Shown one piece after another: positions 24,497 through 34,132 of a stretch of DNA of 40,408 bases (position 1 is its first letter; each line of letters starts with the position of its first letter). The DNA comes from Chloroflexota bacterium (GTDB taxonomy: Bacteria; Chloroflexota; UBA6077; SHYK01), in contig WHTR01000020.1 in assembly GCA_009377635.1 (NCBI GenBank), forward strand, positions 1 through 40,408. Reading direction: 5' to 3'. Made by a program: the position numbers and the translations under genes. Below the pieces are notes generated by a model. The model was not told where the DNA came from and searched no databases. It worked only from the letters and a program-made list of their open reading frames with translations.

Positions 24497-25678
24497 ATGG
24501 AGCAACAGGACCTTCGCGCACAAGCGCTCGCACAGGTGCGCCAATACAACGAGGAGGCAGAGGCGTACAAGTCTCCCTACGAGCTGTGGAAAGCATCGCA
24601 GGGACTCCCGACTGTTCGGGGCTTCCAGGTGGACAACGTCTTCGATCTGGAGCTCACCCCATGGGGGGCTCGTGGAGGTTCGGGTGTCTTCATCAATCTC
24701 GACGGGACCCAGGGGTTCAACGACTCGTACGTGTACGAGCTCCCTCCGATGCAATCGTCGGCGCCCGTCAAGCATATCTACGACGAATTGGTGTTCATCC
24801 TGAGGGGCGAGGGAACTACGACCGTCTGGATCGACGAGAGGAAGAAACAGACGTTCGAGTGGGCCAAGGGCAGCTGGTTCGCGATCCCGCCCAACGCCTG
24901 GCACCAGTACCACAACCTCTCGGGTCGGGAGCCAGCGCGGTACTTCGCCATGACGGCCGCCCCGAGGGTGATCGATACGTTCCAGAGCCTGGACTTCGTC
25001 TTCAACAACAACCATATATTCACGGACCGCTTCGACGAAGAAGAGGGCTACTTTAGAGAGACCAACACACGGAAGGGCCATTGGTGGGCCACAAACTTCA
25101 TCGCCGACGTCCATTCGCTAAAGCCGGCGCACAGGGCGACGGCCGAGGAGGTCGAACGACGGGCCCGCGCGGGCGCCGTGAACTTGAGAGGAGCGGTCGG
25201 GGGTGACGGGGAGGGTCGCGGTGGCTACGGAGGCGCCATCGCCTTTGTGAACGGGACCGTGCGCTGCGGCATCTCCTTCGGCTCACAACCGGGCGTGCAT
25301 ACTGCAGCCCATCGGCACGGTCCGGGCATCCACGTGCTCACCCTGGGGGGGCACGGCTACTCGTACCTGTGGCCCAAAGAGGGGACGCCTCATCGGGTGA
25401 ACTGGGGACCTGGGACCGTCTTCGTGCCGCCAGAGATGTGGTGGCACGCCCACTTCAACACCGGGCCCGAGCCTTGGGACTGGCTGCGTGTTGGCTGGGG
25501 AACCGACAAGCCCAAGATTGGCGGGAAGCAATACGTCTACTCCAGCCTCAGAGAGGGCGGTGACCAGATCGCCCTTGACGAGGAGGACCCAGCCTTTCAT
25601 CGAGAGTTCGAAGAGGAGCTTGCGAAGTCGGGGGTGCAGTGCCTGATGTTACACCACCCCTGCTGCACGAGGAGGTAG
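24497..25678 (+). CDS. Long-family bicupin protein (copy 1)
   Basis: A 393-residue two-cupin protein of a different type from the gentisate-like set. A helical start AYKSPYELWKASQGLPTVRG leads into a first cupin with a single-His motif KHIYDELVFILRG and NAWHQYHN, then a Gly-rich linker at about residues 220-255. The second cupin has AAHRHGPGIHVLTLGG and EMWWHAHFN. The tail reads WGTDKPKIGGKQYVY, then a C-x-M-x2-H-H-P-x-C end. Paralogues at 37137 and 38760 share the whole architecture. The ATG follows GGAGGAGAGCGGACC. It is probably a metal-dependent dioxygenase or isomerase; I cannot name a characterised member. It is third in a tight three-gene group. Confidence 0.85.
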   Translation: MEQQDLRAQALAQVRQYNEEAEAYKSPYELWKASQGLPTVRGFQVDNVFDLELTPWGARGGSGVFINLDGTQGFNDSYVYELPPMQSSAPVKHIYDELVFILRGEGTTTVWIDERKKQTFEWAKGSWFAIPPNAWHQYHNLSGREPARYFAMTAAPRVIDTFQSLDFVFNNNHIFTDRFDEEEGYFRETNTRKGHWWATNFIADVHSLKPAHRATAEEVERRARAGAVNLRGAVGGDGEGRGGYGGAIAFVNGTVRCGISFGSQPGVHTAAHRHGPGIHVLTLGGHGYSYLWPKEGTPHRVNWGPGTVFVPPEMWWHAHFNTGPEPWDWLRVGWGTDKPKIGGKQYVYSSLREGGDQIALDEEDPAFHREFEEELAKSGVQCLMLHHPCCTRR

Positions 25679-25837
25679 GGGCCCCGGTGCCAGTCCGCTT
25701 GTGCTCGACGACACCGCTCCGCCGGGCTGAAGCTCTGGTACAGCCTTGCGCAGTCGCGGCGCCAACCCGAACCCCGAACCGCCGTCTATCTCCGGGCCAC
25801 GCAGGCTGCTCACCCAATCTGAAAGAGAGGCGTCGAC

Positions 25838-27562
25838 ATGAAAAACACCTCGTGGCTCACGATCATCCTGCTGGTCACTGTGGCGCTCACGGGGTGCGCC
25901 GGGCAGCCGGGTGCCCCCTCCCAGTCAGGTGAGAGCCCGCCCGCCGCGGCGCAGCGCACCCTGGTGATGGCCGATCGCCACGAGCCCAACACGCTGCACC
26001 ACAAGGTTGCCGGCGCGGGCACCCAGGGGTGGTCCCGACGACTCTTCAACGCCTTTCTCGCTTTCAACGACGATGGGGCAACCCCTCGTCCCTATCTGGC
26101 TGAGGCCCTCCCTGAGCTCAATACGGATAGCTGGAGGGTTTTTCCCGACGGTCGAATGGAGACAACCTATCGTCTTCGTGCTGGGCTGACCTGGCACGAC
26201 GGCCAGCCGCTAACGTCGGAGGACTTTGCGTTCGCCGGGAGAGTCTATGCGAATCCCGCACTGGGCATCTTTATCCCCACACCCCAGAACTTTGTCGAGG
26301 AGATCGTTCCGGTAGATCCGCAAACCTTCGTCATCCGGTGGCGCGCTCCATACCCTGACGCGGGAGCCCTGGTCGAAGAGATGCTCGATCCCCTCCCCAG
26401 TCACCTGCTGGAAGAACCCTACCTGGAAGTTGAGCGTGATGCGTCAGCCGCGGATGGGTTCGTCAACCACCCATTTTGGACCAACGCGTACGTAGGGGCC
26501 GGTCCCTATAAGCTGGTCCGGTGGGAGCACGGCATTCAGATCGAGGCCTCAGCGTTCGACGGGCACGTGCTGGGTCGACCCAAGGTCGACCGCGTGGTCT
26601 ATCGCATCATCGAGGACGAGAACACGGTGATGGCCAACGTATTGTCTGGCGATATCCAGTACTCAGTCAGCACCAGCCTGCGGGCGATCCATGCGGATAC
26701 CCTGAAAGGGGAATGGGTGGCGGCGGGCAAGGGCACGATTCTCAACGAGGCCACGTCGGTCTTCTACCCGGCGGTGCAGTTCCGTCCGGAGTTTCAGAAG
26801 ACTCCCGCCCTGCTGGATCGCCCGGTTCGTCAGGCCCTGGCCCACTCCATAGACAGGCAGGGCGTGGTCGACGTGCTGTACGGCGGAGAGGGCCGAACGG
26901 CGGACACCTTCGTCGCCGCGCAGGATGCACTCCTGCCTCAGATCGATCGCGCTGTTACCAAGTACCCCTACGATCCCCGACGGACCGAGCAGCTGCTGAC
27001 CGGGATGGGATTTGGCAAGGACCGGGAGGGGTTCTTCACTGATCCAACCGGCGCCCCGTTCCAGCCGGACTTCCTGGTCCTGGAGAGCGTGGACTACGAG
27101 CGGGCCGGGCAGGTCATCGCCGAGGGGTGGCGGCGGGCGGGGATCGACGTGCAGTTGGCGGTGTTGCCCAATAACCTGGTGCGCGTCCTGGAGACCCGCC
27201 ACAAGTCTCCGGGCATCGCAGCGCCGGGAGCGGGCCTGGGGACCGCACGCGGCGCCATGAAGCAGTTCGCCACCTCCGACATCGGCACGGCCGCCAACCG
27301 GTGGACGGGCAGCAACCGGGGCGGGTGGTCCAACCCTGACATGGACCGGCTGTTTGAGACGTTCGAGTCCACCCTCGACCGATCGGAGCGCGACCGAATC
27401 GCGGTGCAGGCAATGAAGCTGATGAGCGAGGAGCTCCCTGCCTTTGCCGTTTACTACAACGTGTACCCGATTGCCGTCGTGGACCAGCTCCGGGGGCCTA
27501 GCGTCGGCGTCGCGGACACAACGAACTTCTGGAACGTTCAGGAGTGGGAGTTCGGGTCATAG
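25838..27562 (+). CDS. ABC transporter solute-binding lipoprotein, family 5 (paralogue 3)
   Basis: A 574-residue SBP_bac_5 protein with signal MKNTSWLTIILLVTVALTGC and lipobox LTGC. Family segments are LNTDSWRVFPDGRMETTYRL, LTWHDGQPLTSEDFAF, YVGAGPYKLVRWE and VRQALAHSIDRQGVV. The C-terminal tail is FWNVQEWEFGS. The ATG follows GAGAGGCGTCGAC. It is followed 186 bases later by another full-length paralogue, and the two share an overall layout but are clearly diverged, so they are not a recent duplication. No transport permease or ATPase accompanies them. Confidence 0.93.
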   Translation: MKNTSWLTIILLVTVALTGCAGQPGAPSQSGESPPAAAQRTLVMADRHEPNTLHHKVAGAGTQGWSRRLFNAFLAFNDDGATPRPYLAEALPELNTDSWRVFPDGRMETTYRLRAGLTWHDGQPLTSEDFAFAGRVYANPALGIFIPTPQNFVEEIVPVDPQTFVIRWRAPYPDAGALVEEMLDPLPSHLLEEPYLEVERDASAADGFVNHPFWTNAYVGAGPYKLVRWEHGIQIEASAFDGHVLGRPKVDRVVYRIIEDENTVMANVLSGDIQYSVSTSLRAIHADTLKGEWVAAGKGTILNEATSVFYPAVQFRPEFQKTPALLDRPVRQALAHSIDRQGVVDVLYGGEGRTADTFVAAQDALLPQIDRAVTKYPYDPRRTEQLLTGMGFGKDREGFFTDPTGAPFQPDFLVLESVDYERAGQVIAEGWRRAGIDVQLAVLPNNLVRVLETRHKSPGIAAPGAGLGTARGAMKQFATSDIGTAANRWTGSNRGGWSNPDMDRLFETFESTLDRSERDRIAVQAMKLMSEELPAFAVYYNVYPIAVVDQLRGPSVGVADTTNFWNVQEWEFGS

Positions 27563-27748
27563 GAGTGCACTCCATGTCGTCAGGGGTCAGCACGCGGGCA
27601 GGCGCGACGGGACGTTCCGGCGATTCGAAGAAGCTGAGATTGTCCTCACCAAGGCGACTGACGAACAGATCCTTGTGGAGCGATCTCCATTTGACGCTCT
27701 TGAGAGGAGGCGAGCTAGTCTCGATCCCGTTCGGAAAGGATGGCCCCC

Positions 27749-29452
27749 ATGGATCGTCGTCTATTGGCAGCTCTCGCGCTCACGTCGATCCTGTCAGCGG
27801 CGTGTGGGCAACCGTCCCGGGGCAGCGAAGCGGGCGATCCTACCATCGGCGACGCCCAGCCCAGCCGCTCCCTCGCCATCGTCCTGCGCAACGAGCCGTT
27901 CGACCTCACCGATTCCGCGTCGTCGCGAAACGACCTCACCCTCGTGCTGTTCGGAGCACGGCTCGGCTACACCGATGATGCGGATGTCCCCTACCCCGTG
28001 CTGGCTGATGCAGTCCCCCAGCTCGACACTAACTCCTGGCGGGTGCTGCCCGATGGCCGGATGGAGACCACGTACCGACTGCGGCGGAATCTGACGTGGC
28101 ACGACGGGACCCCGTTGACGGCCGACGACTTCGCCTTCACCTACCGCGCCGATGACGTGAGTCTGCAGCTCGGGCTTCGCGAATCGGCGATCTCCCCCGT
28201 CGAGCATCGCACCATCGAAGAGGTACTCGCTCCGGACGCCGGAACCGTGGTGATCCGCTGGAAGCAGATCTACAAGGAAGCCGCCGCTCCCGTTCTGAAG
28301 GTCGTCCCACGTCACATCCTGGAGCCACTCGTCGATGAGGCTCAGGCGGACGCGCTGGGCAGCCACCCGTACTGGACGACGGGCTACGTCGGGGTAGGGC
28401 CGTACCGCATGACCCGATGGGAGCCGGGGGCCTTTATCGAGGCCACCGCATTCGACGGATTTGCCCTGGGTCGGCCGAAGATCGACCGAGTTGTGCTCTC
28501 GTGGAGCGGTGACCCGAACCCGACACTCGCTCGCCTGCTCGCGGGCGATGTCAACCTTGCCCTCGACGGAGCGATCTTGTACCCGCAGGCAGCAACGCTC
28601 AACCGGGAATGGGCTCCACGCGGCGAGGGCACGGTGCTCATCCAGCCCGGGTCACTGCGACACCTGGCAGCCCAGCATCGACCGGCGTACGCGGACCCGC
28701 AGTCGATCCTCGACGTGCGCGTGCGCACCGCTGTGGCCCACGCCATCGATCGACAAGCACTCACCGACGCACTCACGGAAGGCCTGGGTCCGCAGGCGGA
28801 GGTCGTCGCGCCGCCAGGAGTCCGATATTACGCGGACCTGGAGCGCGTTGCTCCGAGGTACCCGTTCGACCTCCGACGTACAGAGCAGCTCATGGCAGAC
28901 GCAGGTTTCTTCAAGGGCTCGGACGGCTTCTATGCCTCTGCCGCAGAAGGCAAACATAGCCCGGACATGATGGGAGTTGCGGAGGGCCAGGAGGGCCAGG
29001 AGACGACGATCATCGTCGACTATCTGAAGCGGGCGGGCATCGACGCGCAGCTACGATTGGTGCCCCAGGCGCGGCTGCAGGAGTTCGACGACATGAAGTC
29101 CACTTACCCCGCCTGGCGAACCAACTACGGGCTGGGCTCTGCCAAGAGCCTGTCTGCCGAGCGGCTGCTCGGATCGCGCGCGGCGACCGCCGACAACCGC
29201 TGGGGTGGTACTAATAAGATGGGGTGGAGCAACGCCGACCACGATGCGCTCTATGATCAGTGGACTCGGACCCTCGCGATGTCGGAGGCCGACGACGTCC
29301 TCGTACAGATCGGGAAGATCCAGATGGAGGAGCTTCCATACATTCCCACCTACTTCGACCCCGACGTCGTCGCCCACACTACGGGTCTTGCTGGACCAAC
29401 CCTCGGGTTTGGAACTCCCTGGCACAATGTTCACGAATGGGCCTGGAGGTAA
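27749..29452 (+). CDS. ABC transporter solute-binding lipoprotein, family 5 (paralogue 4)
   Basis: A 567-residue SBP_bac_5 protein. Two ATG codons, 27740 and 27749, compete; GGAAAGG is better spaced for the second, which gives MDRRLLAALALTSILSAAC with a lipobox-like end. Family segments include LDTNSWRVLPDGRMETTYRL, NLTWHDGTPLTADDFAFTY, YVGVGPYRMTRWEPGAF and VRTAVAHAIDRQALT. The tail is HNVHEWAWR. It is 37 bases upstream of the amidohydrolase at 29490 and probably cotranscribed with it and the cupin at 30656, forming a binding protein-amidohydrolase-cupin set. The 186-base gap before it shows no feature. Confidence 0.93.
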   Translation: MDRRLLAALALTSILSAACGQPSRGSEAGDPTIGDAQPSRSLAIVLRNEPFDLTDSASSRNDLTLVLFGARLGYTDDADVPYPVLADAVPQLDTNSWRVLPDGRMETTYRLRRNLTWHDGTPLTADDFAFTYRADDVSLQLGLRESAISPVEHRTIEEVLAPDAGTVVIRWKQIYKEAAAPVLKVVPRHILEPLVDEAQADALGSHPYWTTGYVGVGPYRMTRWEPGAFIEATAFDGFALGRPKIDRVVLSWSGDPNPTLARLLAGDVNLALDGAILYPQAATLNREWAPRGEGTVLIQPGSLRHLAAQHRPAYADPQSILDVRVRTAVAHAIDRQALTDALTEGLGPQAEVVAPPGVRYYADLERVAPRYPFDLRRTEQLMADAGFFKGSDGFYASAAEGKHSPDMMGVAEGQEGQETTIIVDYLKRAGIDAQLRLVPQARLQEFDDMKSTYPAWRTNYGLGSAKSLSAERLLGSRAATADNRWGGTNKMGWSNADHDALYDQWTRTLAMSEADDVLVQIGKIQMEELPYIPTYFDPDVVAHTTGLAGPTLGFGTPWHNVHEWAWR

Positions 29453-29489
29453 CCCATGAGGAATCGAACCGAAGGAGAGGAATCCTGCC

Positions 29490-30644
29490 GTGAGAAGCTA
29501 CAACTGCGTCTCTGCAGATAGCCACGTACAGATCTTGGCGGAACAGTACGCCCCCTACGTCCCAAAACAGTACCGAGACCGGCTCCCCAAGCTCGTCAAG
29601 CTCCCCAACGGGGGCGACGGTACTCTTCACGAGGATGGGACGGTTATCTACGGAGGTACCGCTCATTTTTGCGGGCACGCGCCCGAGGAATTTGACCCGA
29701 CCATTCTCCGCCATGACCAGGAGGCAGGACATGGCAGCCCCGAACATCGTCTCCATGAGCAGGATGTCGATGGCGTCGACGCCGAGATCCTGTTCAGCTT
29801 CGGGGGAGGTCGAGGTCACGACCGCGAGATGGCCATCGCCGTGGCGGGCGCCTACAACACGTACCTGGCCGAAGCGTTCTGCTCGGTCGCTCCGGATCGC
29901 CTCTTGGGCATCGGGATTCTTGCCAACCGGGGCGTGGAGGAAGACATCTCTGAGATGGAGCACTGCCTCAAGTTGGGACTGCGCGGCGTGCTCCTTGGCA
30001 TGTATCCGAGTGGGGAACGCTATCCCACCCCCGACGACGACCGGTTCTGGGCGGCAGCCGTGGACTTGAACATGCCGGTGACCGTGCACACGTCGATGTC
30101 CATCCGGCAGGGTGTCCGGGGCCAGTTCATGATCAAGTACCCGATCGAACCCGAAGGATACGATCGACCGCCGATCTGCCTGGTGGATCGGATGTCGCGA
30201 TACGGCACGCGGCACTGCGGCTGTCTTGAGCTGACCCAGATGATCATGACGGGGGTCTTCGATCGATTCCCGACGCTCAAGATCTACTGGGCCGAAAACC
30301 AGATCGGGTGGATTCCCATCTTCATGGAACAAATGGACATGATCTACGAGGCGAACCACCTCTGGGCACAGCGGCTGCTCGGGCTCAAGCCACTGGCTGG
30401 GCGGCCGAGTGAATACGTCCGCGAGCACGCGTACTGGGGCTTCTTCGACGATCCGATCGGCGTCCGCCTGCGGGGCGACATCGGGGTGGACCACATCATG
30501 TGGGGAAGCGACTTCCCGCACGAAGTGAGCCGCTGGCCCCACAGCCAAGAGCTATTGAACCAGCAGCTCGCGGGTGTTCACGAGGAAGAGAAGCGGAAAA
30601 TGCTGGCTGAGAACGTCGCCCGATTCTTCCATCTCGATCGCTAG
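29490..30644 (+). CDS. Amidohydrolase-2 family enzyme (paralogue 3)
   Basis: A 384-residue TIM-barrel enzyme, close to the paralogue at 23325. Metal-site elements are CVSADSHVQI, PVTVHTSMS and MWGSDFPHEVSRWPHS. Shared family stretches are VDGVDAEILFSFGGG and FDRFPTLKIYWAENQIGW. The GTG start follows AAGGAGAGGAATCCTGCC. The 30656 cupin follows after only 11 bases, so translation is likely coupled. Reaction and substrate are unknown; ACMSD-like decarboxylase, hydratase or hydrolase are the family options. Confidence 0.92.
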   Translation: MRSYNCVSADSHVQILAEQYAPYVPKQYRDRLPKLVKLPNGGDGTLHEDGTVIYGGTAHFCGHAPEEFDPTILRHDQEAGHGSPEHRLHEQDVDGVDAEILFSFGGGRGHDREMAIAVAGAYNTYLAEAFCSVAPDRLLGIGILANRGVEEDISEMEHCLKLGLRGVLLGMYPSGERYPTPDDDRFWAAAVDLNMPVTVHTSMSIRQGVRGQFMIKYPIEPEGYDRPPICLVDRMSRYGTRHCGCLELTQMIMTGVFDRFPTLKIYWAENQIGWIPIFMEQMDMIYEANHLWAQRLLGLKPLAGRPSEYVREHAYWGFFDDPIGVRLRGDIGVDHIMWGSDFPHEVSRWPHSQELLNQQLAGVHEEEKRKMLAENVARFFHLDR

Positions 30645-30655
30645 GAGGTCCGAAC

Positions 30656-31660
30656 GTGGCCCAATCGACAGACAGCCAGGAACGTCTGGAGGCGTTCAAC
30701 GAGAAGCTGCGCAGGCTTGGCATCTTCGGGTACTGGATGCGCTCCGGCCGGGAGCAGAGGCAGACTGAGCCGAGCGTCCTCAAATGGTCCACGATCTACC
30801 CGTTGCTGCTCGAGGCCGGGGAGGTCGTCCGTCTGGGGGGTGAGGCTTTCCGGCGGAACATGGGCGGCTACCAGATCGTGATGCCCGGCGAGCATGCGGC
30901 TGCGCACCGCCACACGGCGTCGGCCATGCGATTTATCGTGGTCGGAGACGGCAGCGCCTACACGACGACGAACGGCGAGCAGATGTTCATGGAGCCGGGC
31001 GATCTGCTTGTGCAGCCGAGCTTCGGCTGGCATGATCACTCCAACCCGGGCGAGGAGCCGGTCATCTGGATGGACATGCTCGACACGTCGCTCATCCAGA
31101 CACTCGAGGTCGAGTTTCGCGAGGAGTGGCCCGGCGCGGATCAGCAACCCGTGACGCACCCGGAGGGTTTTCATGCCCAGCTCTACGGCATGGTGCGACC
31201 CGCAAGGCTCATCGGGTCCCAGCTCGGGTCGCCGCAGGACTCGCCGCCGGTCACCTACAAGTTCCGTGACGCGCGCAAGACGCTCGAGCTCATGGCCGCC
31301 GAAGAAGAGTTCGATCCATACGACGGCGTGCTCCTCGAGTACGCCAACCCGGCCACCGGTGGCCACACGCTCCCGACGATGTGCGCCCGGCTACAGATGC
31401 TCCGCCCGGGCGAGGCCACGCGTCCGCACCGACATACGGGGGGCGTGCGGTACCACGTCGTGCAGGGCCAGGGCGCGAGCATCCTCGACCTTGAGAGCTC
31501 GAAGGAGCTGGCGTGGGAAGACCACGACAGCTTCCATATTTCTTCGTGGCATTGGCACCAGCACCGCAATCGCTCGAAGACCGAGCCGGCGATTCTCTTC
31601 TCAATCTCCGATTCGCCGATCGCGGAGGCGTTCGGCTTCTACCGCGAGGAGAAGGGCTAG
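30656..31660 (+). CDS. Gentisate 1,2-dioxygenase-like bicupin (short family, copy 2)
   Basis: A 334-residue two-cupin protein. N-terminal cupin: PGEHAAAHRHTASAMRF and SFGWHDHSN. C-terminal cupin: PGEATRPHRHTGGVRYHVVQG and SSWHWHQH. All six His positions expected for two metal sites are present. The start of the mature fold (NEKLRRLGIFGYWMR) parallels the other two short bicupins (LARLDLMGHWRG and LKERNLNGHWNH). The GTG follows AGGAGGTCCGAAC. It is coupled to the amidohydrolase upstream and followed by a third short bicupin after 163 bases. Confidence 0.92.
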   Translation: MAQSTDSQERLEAFNEKLRRLGIFGYWMRSGREQRQTEPSVLKWSTIYPLLLEAGEVVRLGGEAFRRNMGGYQIVMPGEHAAAHRHTASAMRFIVVGDGSAYTTTNGEQMFMEPGDLLVQPSFGWHDHSNPGEEPVIWMDMLDTSLIQTLEVEFREEWPGADQQPVTHPEGFHAQLYGMVRPARLIGSQLGSPQDSPPVTYKFRDARKTLELMAAEEEFDPYDGVLLEYANPATGGHTLPTMCARLQMLRPGEATRPHRHTGGVRYHVVQGQGASILDLESSKELAWEDHDSFHISSWHWHQHRNRSKTEPAILFSISDSPIAEAFGFYREEKG

Positions 31661-31731
31661 CCGATGGCCGAGTGGTTCGGCGCGTAGACCCCGAGCGCTG
31701 CGGAGCCTCGACGCTTGCACGTGCAGGCGGG

Positions 31732-31760
31732 TTGTAACTATGCCGGCGCTGGGGTATCGT
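31732..31760 (+). promoter_or_regulatory. Possible sigma70-type promoter before third short bicupin
   Basis: TTGTAA at 31732 and TATCGT at 31755, separated by 17 bases, each match the consensus at four of six positions. The 31824 ATG lies 64 bases downstream. Just after the -10 box come two small palindromes, ATCGT-GGT-ACGAT and GATCCT-GCA-AGGATC (to 31780), which could bind a regulator. The evidence is weak in GC-rich DNA; the site matters only because the gap of 163 bases is larger than others in this gene group. Confidence 0.22.
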
Positions 31761-31823
31761 GGTACGATCCTGCAAGGATCCAGCGTCTCACATAGGAACG
31801 GGTGTACGGAAAGGAGGCGCATC

Positions 31824-32846
31824 ATGGACATTGGTCGTGTCCAGGACGTGAGCGACCTGAATGACTGGTTGAAGGAGCGGAATCTCAACGGGCACTGGAA
31901 CCACTCGGACCGTGAGCACGAGGAGTTCAAGCCATTCCTCTGGAAATGGCCCGAGATCCATGCCGGGCTCATGAAGGCGACTGAGCTCGTCCCGATGGAT
32001 ATGACCGGACGGCGCACCGTGCAGCTGCGCAATCCGGAACTGCGCGGCCGCATGAGCAACACCATCCACATGTCCATCCAGTGCGTGATGCCGGGGGAGA
32101 TCGCGGAGGCGCACCGGCATACGGCAGCGGCGATCCGCTACGTGATCCACGGGGTCTCCGGCGCCTACACGGTCGTGGACGGTGAGCCCCTGCCGATGGA
32201 GACCGGTGATCTCATCACCACTCCGGGCTGGTGCTTCCACGACCACATAAACGAGGGCAGCGAGCCCGTCATGTGGCTGGACGTGCTGGACGCCCGCATC
32301 GTGGCGCTGGGACGTGGGCTCGGCGAAACGTATCCCGGGCGCCAGCAGCCCAGAGAGAGGGCCATTGGCTACTCCAACAAGACGCAGGGTCACGTGAAGG
32401 CGTCCTGGCTCAAGCACGAGCGCCTGACCCCGCCCGCGATGCGCTACCCCTGGACAGAGACGGATGCAGCGATCCAGGCGCTACGTGAGAGCGAAGTGGA
32501 GCCGGATCCCTACGACGGGTATCACGTGACCTATACGCACCCGATCAACGGCGGACCGACGCTCCCCACGTTCGCCTGCGAGCTGCAGATCGGGTCACCC
32601 AGACTCACCACGCAGGACCACCGGCACATCAGCACCACGATCTATCAGGCCTTTCGGGGCAGCGGGGTCACGGTCGTCGACGGGGAGCGGCTGGAGTGGA
32701 GCGAAGGGGACATCTTCGTCGTGCCGCCGTGGAGCTGGCACCACCACGAGAACGTCTCCGATAGTGACAACATCCTCTTCTCCGTCGATGACTGGCCCAC
32801 CTTCAAGGCCCTGGATCTCTATCGCGAAGAAGGCAAGGACGCCTGA
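31824..32846 (+). CDS. Gentisate 1,2-dioxygenase-like bicupin (short family, copy 3)
   Basis: A 340-residue two-cupin protein. N-terminal cupin: PGEIAEAHRHTAAAIRY and GWCFHDHIN. C-terminal cupin: TTQDHRHISTTIYQAFRG and PPWSWHHHEN. The metal His sets are intact in both halves. The central linker (SNKTQGHVKASWLKHERL) differs in length and sequence from copies 1 and 2, so substrate specificity probably differs. The ATG follows AAAGGAGGCGCATC. Downstream is an amidohydrolase after 125 bases. Best read as a ring-opening dioxygenase acting on a hydroxylated aromatic acid, by family only. Confidence 0.92.
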   Translation: MDIGRVQDVSDLNDWLKERNLNGHWNHSDREHEEFKPFLWKWPEIHAGLMKATELVPMDMTGRRTVQLRNPELRGRMSNTIHMSIQCVMPGEIAEAHRHTAAAIRYVIHGVSGAYTVVDGEPLPMETGDLITTPGWCFHDHINEGSEPVMWLDVLDARIVALGRGLGETYPGRQQPRERAIGYSNKTQGHVKASWLKHERLTPPAMRYPWTETDAAIQALRESEVEPDPYDGYHVTYTHPINGGPTLPTFACELQIGSPRLTTQDHRHISTTIYQAFRGSGVTVVDGERLEWSEGDIFVVPPWSWHHHENVSDSDNILFSVDDWPTFKALDLYREEGKDA

Positions 32847-32971
32847 GGGCGATTTTCATAAAATCGTGCTGACAGACCTGGCGATGGACGTGCGCTCACG
32901 TATAGCTCGCGTCCCATACGATCAGCGACAAGCACAGGTTCACGGATTTCGTGGACGATGCGGGGGGTCAA

Positions 32972-34117
32972 TTGGAAATCAGGCATGGTCTCATCAGCGC
33001 GGACTCGCACGGGGCATTCCACCGCGATGATTTCATATCTCGCATGCCGAGCAAGTGGGGAGATCTCGTCCCCCACGTCGCCCCGTCACGACGTGACGGG
33101 CACGACGGCTGGAGCATCTATGGCAAGCCGGCGGGCGGACAGGTCTGTAACTGCCCTGCGCTCATGGGCGAGCCCTTCCCGCACTGGCCCGAGAGATTCG
33201 AGGACGTACCGAGGATGGCGTACGACCCAGCCGAGCGGCTCAAGGCCCTCGACATCGACGGCGTCGACGCGGAAGTCCTCTTTCCCAACCCGCCGGGGGG
33301 CTCCTACTACAGCTACAAGGACCCTGGGTTCGAGCTCGACGCGGTGCGCGCGTACAACGACATCCTGTCCGACTGGGTGCGCGTGAGCGATCGGTTCTGG
33401 CCGCTGGCGGCTCTTCCTTGGCTCCAGAGCCCACAGGACATGGCCCGAGAGATCGAGCGCGCGGTAGAGGGCGGCCATCGCGGCGTCAACGTCATGGGGA
33501 CGCCGCCGAGAGGCCTACCAGCCCTCACCGATCCCCATTGGGATCCGATCTGGGACGTATGCCAGTCGCTGGGCGTTCCCATTCACTTTCACGGCTCGTC
33601 AGGCATCAACGCGGGTGGCTCCACCAAGAGCTGGAGCGGCTACTCGGAGCGGCAGGAGCACTCGGCGTCGACCAGCACGTCGGCCGTCACGCCCGCGCAG
33701 GTCATCCCCATGCTGATCTTCTCCGGTGTCACGGAGCGCTTCCCGAGCCTCAAGGTGGTGTTCGCGGAGGCCGGGATTGGCGGGTTCAACTATGTGCTGG
33801 CAGCCTGCGACCACGAGTGGGAGGCTCGGCACCTGTGGACCGAAGGGATGGACTCGCGGCCCAGCGACACGATCCGCCGCCAGATGTTCGTGAACTTCTG
33901 GTTCGAGGCCGAAGGGATCAAGCTACGGCACGAGATCGGCATCGAGAACATCATGTGGGAGTCGGATTTCCCCCACGTGGCCTCCTATTACCCCCGATCC
34001 TGGAATGCCGCCGAGAGGGTTCTCGACGGCGTGCCACAGGAGGATCGCCCCAAGCTGCTCTACGAGAACGCCCTCCGCGTCTATGGGGTGAAGGCCACTG
34101 GGTCGCCGGGAGCATAG
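32972..34117 (+). CDS. Amidohydrolase-2 family enzyme (paralogue 4)
   Basis: A 381-residue TIM-barrel enzyme from a TTG start at 32972, after a GGGGGG site. I prefer this start because the protein then begins with EIRHGLISADSH, aligned to ELVHGLISVDDH in the next gene; GTG 32951 would add seven residues. Metal-site elements are SADSHGAF, PIHFHGSSG and MWESDFPHVASYYP. It also carries LDIDGVDAEVLFPNP and RFPSLKVVFAEAGIGG. The next amidohydrolase follows after 15 bases, so the two form a tandem pair, likely one transcript. Reaction unknown. Confidence 0.9.
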   Translation: MEIRHGLISADSHGAFHRDDFISRMPSKWGDLVPHVAPSRRDGHDGWSIYGKPAGGQVCNCPALMGEPFPHWPERFEDVPRMAYDPAERLKALDIDGVDAEVLFPNPPGGSYYSYKDPGFELDAVRAYNDILSDWVRVSDRFWPLAALPWLQSPQDMAREIERAVEGGHRGVNVMGTPPRGLPALTDPHWDPIWDVCQSLGVPIHFHGSSGINAGGSTKSWSGYSERQEHSASTSTSAVTPAQVIPMLIFSGVTERFPSLKVVFAEAGIGGFNYVLAACDHEWEARHLWTEGMDSRPSDTIRRQMFVNFWFEAEGIKLRHEIGIENIMWESDFPHVASYYPRSWNAAERVLDGVPQEDRPKLLYENALRVYGVKATGSPGA

Positions 34118-34132
34118 TCGAGGAGAGCTTTC